From JAMZMI01 sp963848175 (GTDB taxonomy: Bacteria > Bacteroidota > Bacteroidia > Cytophagales > Cyclobacteriaceae), in assembly GCA_963848175.1 (NCBI GenBank), contig CAWKCO010000006.1:491971-555970 (forward strand): a DNA stretch of 64,000 bases, written 5' to 3'. Both the position numbers and the translations under genes were made by a program. The notes below the pieces were generated by a model, which saw only the letters and a program-made list of their open reading frames with translations, was not told the DNA's origin and ran no database searches. Shown here in pieces: positions 57,026-64,000 of the stretch (the first letter of the stretch is position 1; each line of letters opens with the position of its first letter).

Positions 57026-57682
57026 TTAAGAATTGAGCTTAAGCATATCTAGGAAGCTATCGTCGAGCATCCAGATGAAATAGGGAGCCACATTCACCAC
57101 TACTCCAGAAAGAGTAGAACTTACATGAAAAGCAGTATTGAGGCGAGTGTTCTCTTCTTTCATGTATTCGTTTACATCGCGACCAGAAATGATTTCCACT
57201 TTTGGCACTTCACCAATGATTTGGACACCTAAATACTCGGAGATTTTTGCCGCTGATTGAGAAGCAATAATATTTTCAATCTCAGACATGAATCCGTGTT
57301 GCATCATTTTAGATTCGGTGCGCTTGCCTGGGTTCATTTCTTCTGGTAAACAAACTCGATTGATCAATTCCACTTCGTGGCTGTTGATGATGAAATAAAA
57401 AGCTCCTTTGATGTCACCTTCGAAAGAAACTTTAACCAAGTGCACTTTGAAGCGACCAAGTGCATCAAACTCCGAAATAGTGCCTAAAGGGCCACTTCCA
57501 TAGTTGATGTGGTCTGCATTGATTCTGATCTTCAACATACGCTCCATCAGCTTTACAGCCTCTGAGAGGGTGTTGTTCACCAGCTCATCAATAATTTCAT
57601 TCTGAAAGGCATTCAAATCCTTTTCCACAGGGCTTCTGAGTCGCGTTTTGTCGGAAATTACGTTTGGCATGAATCCTATCAT
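57026..57682 (-). CDS. CheC/CheX-like phosphatase-fold protein
   Basis: 218 residues. Segments NNTLSEAVKLMERMLKIRIN and MSEIENIIASQSAAKISEYL resemble the paired ExxN active-site helices of CheC-type phosphatases, which dephosphorylate CheY-like receivers; the second has ExxN (EIEN) clearly, the first lacks the Asn. The beta-rich middle (GPLGTISEFDALGRFKVHLV) and C terminus (SGVVVNVAPYFIW) fit the same fold. No chemotaxis genes are near. In gliding Bacteroidota such orphans are seen; target unknown. Confidence 0.55.
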   Translation of the reverse strand: MIGFMPNVISDKTRLRSPVEKDLNAFQNEIIDELVNNTLSEAVKLMERMLKIRINADHINYGSGPLGTISEFDALGRFKVHLVKVSFEGDIKGAFYFIINSHEVELINRVCLPEEMNPGKRTESKMMQHGFMSEIENIIASQSAAKISEYLGVQIIGEVPKVEIISGRDVNEYMKEENTRLNTAFHVSSTLSGVVVNVAPYFIWMLDDSFLDMLKLNS

Positions 57683-57855
57683 AAGGACAAATTTAAGCCA
57701 AAACTTTAAGCATTCTATAACCCGAATATACTATATAAGTTCAAATAATGTGTACAAGATTAATACCCGTATGAATTGGTATTTTGAACGGATGAACTGT
57801 GCACATCTGTAGAGTAAAAAATCGGCGTTTCGATCAATTTGGCTAATTTCATCTT

Positions 57856-59562
57856 ATGGAAAAGAGATGGGTATATAGCGAGGAGAGAAATAAGGAGGTA
57901 ATAGCGGAGCTTTCCAAGAGCTTAAAAGTAAGTGAGCCTCTCGGTGAATTGCTCGTTCAGCGCGGCATTCACACTTTCGATGAGGCTAAGACTTTCTTTC
58001 GTCCCTCCTTAGAAGACTTGCACGATCCTTTCTTGATGAAAGACATGGAAAAGGCCGTGAATAGACTCTGTGATGCCATTTTCAGTGGAGAGAGAATTCT
58101 GATTTATGGGGATTATGATGTGGATGGAACTACTTCGGTGAGTCTAGCTTTTGGTTTCCTAAAGGGGTTTACGGAAAATATTGAATATTATATACCTGAC
58201 CGCTACACAGAAGGATATGGTATTTCAACTAAAGGAATTGAGTATGCCAAAGCGACTGAGGTCAATCTGATCATTAGTTTGGATTGCGGAATTAGGGCAG
58301 TGGACAAGGCGGCAATGGCCAAAGAATTTGGGATCGATTTGATCATCTGTGATCACCATTTGCCTGGCGATGAGCTACCAGATGCAATTGCCATTCTCGA
58401 CCCGAAACAAAAAAACTGCCCATATCCATTCAAGGAACTTTCAGGATGTGGGGTTGGCTTTAAGCTACTTCAGGGTTTTTGCCAGCAAAACACCATTCCC
58501 ATTACCAAGCTTTATCAATTTCTGGATTTGGTAGCCGTGAGTATCGCTTCGGACATAGTGCCTATTGTAGGAGAAAATAGAATTTTGGCTTATTTCGGAT
58601 TGAGAAAACTCAATCAGGCTCCATCCAAGGGTCTGGCTTCTTTAAAAGAAATTAGTGGCCTTTCGGGCAATCTCACGATCTCTGATGTGGTTTTCTACAT
58701 GGGGCCGAGAATCAATGCGGCGGGCAGGATCACTCACGCAAAAGAATCTGTAAAACTACTTTTGGCTGAAACGGAAGAAGACTTGTTGCTGTTTGCCGAT
58801 CATCTAAATGCAAAAAATTCTGAGCGAAAAACGTTTGACCAAAATATTACCAAAGAAGCGTTGGAAATGATCGAGCAAGACAGCACTTTGCTCACCGCAA
58901 AAAGTACGGTTTTGTTCAAAAAAGATTGGCACAAAGGTGTGATTGGCATAGTGGCATCTCGTTGTATTGAGAATTATTACCGTCCTACGATCATCCTTAC
59001 CGAATCGAAAAATAAGGCCACAGGCTCTGCACGGTCGGTCAATGGTTTTGATATTCATGAAGCCATAGGGGCATGTAGCGATCTTCTTGAGCAATTTGGA
59101 GGACACACACATGCAGCAGGTCTTACTATGAGTTTAGACAAAGTCGCCGATTTTCAAAAGCGTTTTGAGGAGGTGGTGTCTGCCACGATCGACCCTGAGG
59201 TGCTTATTCCGAAGTTGCACATAGACATGGCCATCGATTTGGATTTTATCACTGAAAAGTCTTTTAGCATAATTAGTCAAATGGCACCCTTTGGGCCGTG
59301 CAATATGCAGCCTGTATTTTCCACATCTAATTTGAAATGTAGAAACCAAGCGCGCATCTTAAAAGAACAACATCTCAAATTGAGTGTTTACCAAGAGGGC
59401 TCAAAGCAGACTTTTGATGCCATCGGCTTTGGTATGGCAGAGCATCACGCTCGGATTGTGGCCGGCGAGCCGTTCAGCTTGGCTTATTGCATTGAAGAAA
59501 ACAATTTTCGTGGTAACAAGACCTTGCAGCTTTTCATCAAAGACATCAAGTTTGATGCGTAA
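57856..59562 (+). CDS. recJ: Single-stranded-DNA-specific exonuclease RecJ
   Basis: 568 residues, full length. DHH phosphoesterase motifs: YGDYDVDGTTS (about residue 84), LDCGIRA, CDHHLPGD, SDIVPIVGENR; then the DHHA1 part with GPRINAAGRITHA, and GGHTHAAGLTM, and a C-terminal OB-fold. A 5'-3' exonuclease in recombination and mismatch repair. ATG at 57856. No operon partner upstream. Confidence 0.96.
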   Translation: MEKRWVYSEERNKEVIAELSKSLKVSEPLGELLVQRGIHTFDEAKTFFRPSLEDLHDPFLMKDMEKAVNRLCDAIFSGERILIYGDYDVDGTTSVSLAFGFLKGFTENIEYYIPDRYTEGYGISTKGIEYAKATEVNLIISLDCGIRAVDKAAMAKEFGIDLIICDHHLPGDELPDAIAILDPKQKNCPYPFKELSGCGVGFKLLQGFCQQNTIPITKLYQFLDLVAVSIASDIVPIVGENRILAYFGLRKLNQAPSKGLASLKEISGLSGNLTISDVVFYMGPRINAAGRITHAKESVKLLLAETEEDLLLFADHLNAKNSERKTFDQNITKEALEMIEQDSTLLTAKSTVLFKKDWHKGVIGIVASRCIENYYRPTIILTESKNKATGSARSVNGFDIHEAIGACSDLLEQFGGHTHAAGLTMSLDKVADFQKRFEEVVSATIDPEVLIPKLHIDMAIDLDFITEKSFSIISQMAPFGPCNMQPVFSTSNLKCRNQARILKEQHLKLSVYQEGSKQTFDAIGFGMAEHHARIVAGEPFSLAYCIEENNFRGNKTLQLFIKDIKFDA

Positions 59563-59728
59563 AGGAACAAGAACCGACAGCAGACATTCACAATAAGATT
59601 ATTACCTCGTCCACAGACCCGAATTATTCGTGTTGATTGATAAATTGCGTTGGAATAGCATTCGTTAGAACTTGACAGGGCTTTGAGCGTTGGGGTAGAT
59701 CAGGTTTAGATTCAAAGAGAAACAAAAT

Positions 59729-60460
59729 ATGGAACTGAGAGCGGAACAATTAATCAAGAAATACGGGAAGCGCACCGTGGTAAAGGGCGTGTCGGTTTCG
59801 GTAAACCAAGGTGAGATTGTTGGTCTTTTGGGGCCAAATGGAGCAGGAAAGACTACCTCGTTTTATATGATGGTGGGTTTGATCAAGCCCAACGAAGGAC
59901 AAATATTTTTGGATGAAGAGGATATTACGGGCTTGCCGATGTATCGCCGAGCCAAAAAAGGAATTGGATATCTGGCTCAAGAAGCTTCTGTTTTCCGCAA
60001 GCTCTCGGTAGAGGATAATATTACTGCGGTGCTCGAAATGACCAAATTGAGCAAAGCCGATCAGAAAAATAAGATGGAGGAGCTCCTAGAAGAGTTTAGT
60101 TTGACTCACGTACGTAAGAACTTGGGTATGGTGCTTTCGGGAGGTGAGCGACGAAGAACGGAGATAGCTCGGGCGCTCGCTGTGGATCCTAAATTTGTGC
60201 TCCTGGATGAGCCTTTCGCAGGTGTCGATCCTATTGCTGTAGAGGAAATTCAGTCCATCGTGGCTAAGCTCAAGGATAAAAACATTGGTATTTTGATCAC
60301 TGACCACAATGTGAATGAAACACTTTCTATCACGGATCGGGCTTATTTGATGTTTGAAGGAAGTTTGCTGAAAGCAGGAACAGCAGAGGAGCTGGCTGCC
60401 GATGAGCAAGTAAGACGTGTTTACCTAGGAAAACATTTTGAACTGAAACGAAAGATTTAA
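59729..60460 (+). CDS. lptB: Lipopolysaccharide export ATPase LptB
   Basis: 243 residues. Walker A GPNGAGKTTSFYM, Q-loop YLAQEASVF, signature LSGGERRRTE, Walker B FVLLDEPFAG followed by VDPIAVEEIQSIV, and H-loop ITDHNV. The SFYM and FAGVDPIAV segments are particular to LptB. It powers extraction of lipopolysaccharide from the inner membrane with LptFG and LptC, not seen here. Next gene follows directly. Confidence 0.95.
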   Translation: MELRAEQLIKKYGKRTVVKGVSVSVNQGEIVGLLGPNGAGKTTSFYMMVGLIKPNEGQIFLDEEDITGLPMYRRAKKGIGYLAQEASVFRKLSVEDNITAVLEMTKLSKADQKNKMEELLEEFSLTHVRKNLGMVLSGGERRRTEIARALAVDPKFVLLDEPFAGVDPIAVEEIQSIVAKLKDKNIGILITDHNVNETLSITDRAYLMFEGSLLKAGTAEELAADEQVRRVYLGKHFELKRKI

Positions 60461-61987
60461 ATGGAATTCATCAATTCGATCCTCACTTGGGTAATGAAAA
60501 AGCGGATACATGATATCGAGCTTTTTATGAAATACCCACATGATGTGCAACGTGAGGTTTTTGACGGACTTGTTCGTAAAGGCACACATACAGAGTATGG
60601 AAAGAAATATGGATTTGGAGATATAAAAAACCTTGCCGATTTTAAGAAAAATGTACCTGTAGTTTCATACGAAGATATTTTTCCATTGGTGGAGCGTCTC
60701 ATGCAAGGAGAACAAAACATCCTTTGGCCATCTGAGATTACATGGTTTGCCAAATCCTCTGGCACCACAAATGCTAGGAGCAAATTCATCCCTGTTTCCC
60801 CAGAAGCATTAGAAGATTGTCATTTTAAAGGGGGCAAAGATTTACTTTCAGTTTATGTGAATAACTATCCCGAAACGCAGTTTTTTTCTGGTAAAAATCT
60901 TGTGATCGGCGGCAGCCAGCAGGTGAACCAATTTGACAGAAATGCAAAGTCTTATTATGGTGATGTCTCTGCTGTTATTTTGAAAAACCTACCCCTATGG
61001 GCACAGTTTGTGAGCACGCCCACCATGGAGATTGCCTTGATGGAGGAGTGGGAGGCCAAAATCGAAAAAATGGCTCAATACACTGCCAATGAAAATGTGA
61101 CGAGTATTTCGGGTGTCCCTACTTGGACGATTGTGCTTTTAGAGCGTATCGTGGAGATCAAAGGCGCTAAAAATATCTTGGAGGTGTGGCCTAATTTGGA
61201 AGCTTTTATCCATGGGGCGGTTTCGTTTACGCCTTACAGAAGTTTATTCAAGAAGTTGATTCCATCTAGTCAGATGAACTACATGGAAACCTACAACGCG
61301 TCGGAAGGATTTTTTGGAATACAAGACCGCACCGACTCTCACGATATGCTGCTGATGCTGGACTATGGCATCTATTATGAGTTTATCCCAATGGAGGATT
61401 GGGAAAGTGACAACCCTCGAACACTCTCGCTAGGTGAAGTGGAGGTTGGCAAGGCATACGCTACTGTGATCACAACCAATGCAGGGCTGTGGAGATACAA
61501 GATCGGAGATACGGTACGTTTCACTTCCCTCGACCCATATAGAATCAAAATTGCAGGCCGCACCAAGCATTTTATCAATGCCTTTGGTGAGGAGCTTATG
61601 ATCGAGAATGCCACTGAAGCCATTGCTTTTGCTTGTAACAGAACGGATGCTGAGGTCACGAACTTTACAGCAGCACCAAGATTTATTGAAGTAGGTAAAA
61701 AAGGTGGACATGAGTGGGCGATTGAGTTTGCCAAAGACCCTGACGATTTGGAGCGATTCTGTACGCTCTTGGATGAGAAGCTCCGAGAAGTTAACTCCGA
61801 TTATGATGCCAAGCGCTACAAAGACATTGCTCTAGAAGCTCCCTTAGTGCATACTCTGCCCAAAGGCATTTTTTACAATTGGATGAAAAAGAGAGGCAAG
61901 CTTGGTGGGCAGCATAAAGTGCCTCGTCTAGCAAATCACAGAGAATATTTTGATGACTTGATGGGGCTGGTGAGAGCTAGCTTGTAG
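60461..61987 (+). CDS. GH3 auxin-responsive-promoter-family (acyl-adenylating) protein
   Basis: 508 residues. ANL-type fold of the GH3 family: TWFAKSSGTTNARSKFIPVS (P-loop-like STG region), YNASEGFFGIQD, and LWRYKIGDTVRFT with GRTKHFINAFGEEL. Plant members join amino acids to jasmonate or auxin; the bacterial role is unknown, but the protein is widespread in Bacteroidota. It starts at the base after the lptB stop, so it is translationally linked to it. Confidence 0.92.
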   Translation: MEFINSILTWVMKKRIHDIELFMKYPHDVQREVFDGLVRKGTHTEYGKKYGFGDIKNLADFKKNVPVVSYEDIFPLVERLMQGEQNILWPSEITWFAKSSGTTNARSKFIPVSPEALEDCHFKGGKDLLSVYVNNYPETQFFSGKNLVIGGSQQVNQFDRNAKSYYGDVSAVILKNLPLWAQFVSTPTMEIALMEEWEAKIEKMAQYTANENVTSISGVPTWTIVLLERIVEIKGAKNILEVWPNLEAFIHGAVSFTPYRSLFKKLIPSSQMNYMETYNASEGFFGIQDRTDSHDMLLMLDYGIYYEFIPMEDWESDNPRTLSLGEVEVGKAYATVITTNAGLWRYKIGDTVRFTSLDPYRIKIAGRTKHFINAFGEELMIENATEAIAFACNRTDAEVTNFTAAPRFIEVGKKGGHEWAIEFAKDPDDLERFCTLLDEKLREVNSDYDAKRYKDIALEAPLVHTLPKGIFYNWMKKRGKLGGQHKVPRLANHREYFDDLMGLVRASL

Positions 61988-62205
61988 GAGAAATGATAAT
62001 GCTGGGGAGAATTTTACCTCATTCTAAACAAACTCCAACCATACTGTGAACTAGAGGTATTCCATCAGGTGGTAATGTAGAGAGATACGGGCCAGAACAT
62101 TATCTCCTTGGAATGCAATTGCGCTGAGTTTGCGTGTTGAAACTCCACGTTACAGTGGGCTTTCCAGTAATAATGCTAAATTTAACTCCCTAAGCACTTC
62201 CGAAA

Positions 62206-62976
62206 ATGATAACAGAAGGTACCAACAAGTTTACTAGATACGCAATATTCTCTCTGTGCGTATGTGCGACCATGTTTGCCGTAGATCAATATTTGGTATT
62301 GCACCCTACCACAGAGGTGAGTCATGAGACCAGACCGATGAAGAGCTACAGCGTAGATGGGAAGGTTATCTCTAAAAAGAATGCCGCTAATGTGGAGAAG
62401 TGGGCGGTGGCTCAAGTATCGGAAGGACAAAAGCCAAAGTTCAAAAAGCAGGTGAAGCTGGAGTCAAAATTCAAAACCACTGCTAAAGAGCCGCTAAAAG
62501 ATTCTGTACAAGAAAAAAACGAGGAAATTGTATTAAGCAAGAGTTCTATAAATGAACCACAAAAAGACCTTGGCTTCTTTGAAGCTTTGGCTGAGAGCTA
62601 TCAAAAACGTGTGATTGATCAACTTGGCAATGACAAGCATAGGCGTGACATAATCATCCGCTACTACACTCATTCTCCAGATGGTCAAAAGGTGTATTCT
62701 TTGAGAAAATTGGGTTTTTATATCCATGAGCGCCCAGTAGACGACCCACTTGACGACTATGAGTCAAACGCGATTTTTTACGGAGATGAAGTAAGCAAGG
62801 AAGATCTCCAATTAGTGATTTATACTTTGCTAAAACAAGGCTTGCCAATCAAGCATATCAGTCCTTCTCAGTTTCATGATAGTTGGAAATCTTCTTCGAT
62901 TGAAATTGGCACAGACACCACTGCCAATGATAAATCCATCATTACTTTCAGCCAAGTTCAACGTTTGACACTTTAG
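62206..62976 (+). CDS. Membrane-anchored hypothetical protein
   Basis: 256 residues, one N-terminal helix (YAIFSLCVCATMFAVDQYLV), a Lys-rich linker (about residues 50-120), then a compact C-terminal domain (RDIIIRYYTHSPDGQKVYSL, RKLGFYIHERPVDDPLDDYE, SNAIFYGDEVSKEDLQLVIY). The pattern of a small alpha/beta domain behind a linker resembles LytR_C- or SPOR-like sensor domains, but I do not recognise it with certainty. Stands alone, ending at a bidirectional terminator. Confidence 0.75.
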   Translation: MITEGTNKFTRYAIFSLCVCATMFAVDQYLVLHPTTEVSHETRPMKSYSVDGKVISKKNAANVEKWAVAQVSEGQKPKFKKQVKLESKFKTTAKEPLKDSVQEKNEEIVLSKSSINEPQKDLGFFEALAESYQKRVIDQLGNDKHRRDIIIRYYTHSPDGQKVYSLRKLGFYIHERPVDDPLDDYESNAIFYGDEVSKEDLQLVIYTLLKQGLPIKHISPSQFHDSWKSSSIEIGTDTTANDKSIITFSQVQRLTL

Positions 62977-62993
62977 ACTAAAAGACAATAAAA

Positions 62994-63013
62994 AAGGCTG
63001 CCGAAGCAGCCTT
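62994..63013. terminator. Bidirectional terminator
   Basis: Stem AAGGCTGC (62994-63001) with GCAGCCTT (63006-63013), loop CGAA, an A-run on the left serving the - gene and a CTTTTT on the right serving the + gene. It lies between two convergent genes. Confidence 0.85.
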
Positions 63014-63027
63014 ACATCTTTTTGCGA

Positions 63028-63195
63028 TTAGCTTCCACAGCCCACACAATCTATTTCAGTATTCACGGGTTTCACACCATCTCTTTCCAATTTGAGGTTG
63101 TGAATTTTGTCGCGGATTTCCATGTCAGCAAACATGTCTCCAGAGAGTTTTGATTCTTGTTCTGCTATTTGTACGTTGTATTCTTCTGTTGTCAT
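63028..63195 (-). CDS. 55-residue protein ending in CVGCGS
   Basis: A short gene easily missed. MTTEEYNVQIAEQESKLSGD at the start, a charged helical middle (FADMEIRDKIHNLKLERDG) and the end TEIDCVGCGS. It has no signal or helix long enough for a membrane. The C-terminal CxxC could bind metal or act in redox. The stop sits just upstream of a bidirectional terminator, and codon use and length fit a real gene. I know of no assigned function. Confidence 0.7.
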   Translation of the reverse strand: MTTEEYNVQIAEQESKLSGDMFADMEIRDKIHNLKLERDGVKPVNTEIDCVGCGS

Positions 63196-63262
63196 GGTAT
63201 TTGGTTTTAGGGGGTAAAAACAGATTGGAAGATAAAAAAGTGCGCCTAGAATTAAAAATATT

Positions 63263-63787
63263 TTAGTTGTCTGATAGAATCACTATTGCTTTCTGCAAAA
63301 CGAGGTTGTTGGGATACGTGACAATTTGGCCTTCCTCATTTTTAATTAGAATGGAAAACAAACTCAAGTCTATAATCAAGCCTTGTACACTATTGTCTCC
63401 ATCCATGATTCTTATTTGTGTTCCTATCTTATAGGGAAAGTAGAAGAAAAGTAGGATGGCCGCCGTGATATTGCTAAGAATGGACCAAGAGGCAAACAAC
63501 CCAATTCCCGCTACGGTAAAAAACGAAAGAAAATAGACAGACAACCCTTGAAATGATATATCCCAGATCAGCCCTATAAACATCAGAAAGACCACAAAGA
63601 AAACGAAGTGGATATACTTTACTGTGTATTTGACTCGTGGGAGAGTAAAGCCTTTTTTTCTGCCATATCTGCGGGTAAGTGTGGAGGTAAGCTTTCGGCT
63701 TATCAAGTACAGCACTACAAATAATACTGAAAGCAGAATTTGTATTGTTTGGTTATCAGTATTTTTCAGGTATTCAAATATGGTCAT
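63263..63787 (-). CDS. Small MscS-family mechanosensitive channel
   Basis: 174 residues, shorter than MscS (286). Two N-terminal helices, then the pore-lining helix and beta domain pattern: VAGIGLFASWSILSNITAAI followed by FPYKIGTQIRIMDGD, SVQGLIIDLSLFSILIKNEE and YPNNLVLQK. It lacks the large C-terminal cage, as in many Bacteroidota forms. Likely relieves osmotic pressure. Confidence 0.9.
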   Translation of the reverse strand: MTIFEYLKNTDNQTIQILLSVLFVVLYLISRKLTSTLTRRYGRKKGFTLPRVKYTVKYIHFVFFVVFLMFIGLIWDISFQGLSVYFLSFFTVAGIGLFASWSILSNITAAILLFFYFPYKIGTQIRIMDGDNSVQGLIIDLSLFSILIKNEEGQIVTYPNNLVLQKAIVILSDN

Positions 63788-64000
63788 AAAAGTGTTTTTA
63801 AATCATGTGGTCGTTAACCACCGCAAAGATACGTTTTAGGATATACGATCTGGGTAGAAATTGTTTTACAAAAGAGAAGGTGATATGGTCGTTTAGGCGG
63901 CAGTCGGTTGAAATAATGAACTGACTATTGAATTTTTCAATAGTGGTAGCATTTTCTTAAATTACATAAAGAAGATTATGCACTTTTGCTCGTTTAGGCA

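Noticed and set aside
57798..57805. TGTGCACA before recJ as a sixth LacI operator
   Set aside because: It lacks the CG step and the second half site of the five real sites, and recJ has no link to sugar use.
1..64000. CRISPR array, rRNA or tRNA genes
   Set aside because: No regularly spaced direct repeats and no tRNA- or rRNA-like sequence were seen on either strand.

Overview
The window looks like a chromosomal segment of a Bacteroidota bacterium, probably a marine-type member of the Cytophagales. The signs are a SusC/SusD pair, a NagB-LmbE fusion enzyme, a bacterial GH3-type adenylating protein, DUF5018 and DUF4221 lipoproteins, and a TAnnTTTG-type promoter element. The order-level placement is inference.

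Layout. 1-2.9 kb: housekeeping genes (NqrM-like tail, glmM, cysteine desulfurase). 2.9-4.1 kb: two broken envelope genes. 4.3-12.6 kb: a catabolic operon on + (sodium:solute symporter, DUF4434 protein, AGE-type epimerase, GH92 glycosidase, FAD oxidoreductase). 12.6-17.3 kb: an IS1182-like transposase gene split by an IS21-family element, plus gene debris. 17.4-39.8 kb: an AT-rich block of envelope and export genes. On + it holds an RND pump, a type I signal peptidase, a C-terminal half RND protein, a 78-residue secreted peptide, a DUF4221 lipoprotein, a small membrane protein and an ABC ATPase; the RND adaptor is divergent. On - it holds an N-terminal half RND protein, a TolC-like channel, an O-antigen-ligase/TPR protein and a transglutaminase-like lipoprotein. 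A second nested IS1182/IS21 composite (27.4-32.0 kb) and a third IS1182 remnant (37.3-37.6 kb) lie within it. 40.2-54.4 kb: a LacI-family regulator, SusC/SusD, two DUF5018-type lipoproteins, two GHL10 glycoside hydrolases and NagB-LmbE. 54.5-64 kb: housekeeping genes (hemH, VTT membrane protein, CheC-like, recJ, lptB, GH3, small Cys protein, MscS).

How the genes fit together. Five copies of one LacI-type operator (consensus nGTkynCGTGCACA) lie in front of the symporter operon, between lacI and susC, and in front of nagB. The 4.3-12.6 and 40.2-54.4 kb segments therefore look like one amino-sugar or glycan regulon. It is now interrupted by about 27 kb of IS-rich DNA carrying what may be a peptide maturation and export locus.

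Caveat. Many genes in 2.9-13.5 kb and 44.7-52.3 kb carry single-base frameshifts whose alternate frames still encode conserved protein, whereas 52.5-64 kb and most of 17.4-44.5 kb are clean. These are either sequence errors in weak patches or very recent decay. I annotate each as one broken gene.
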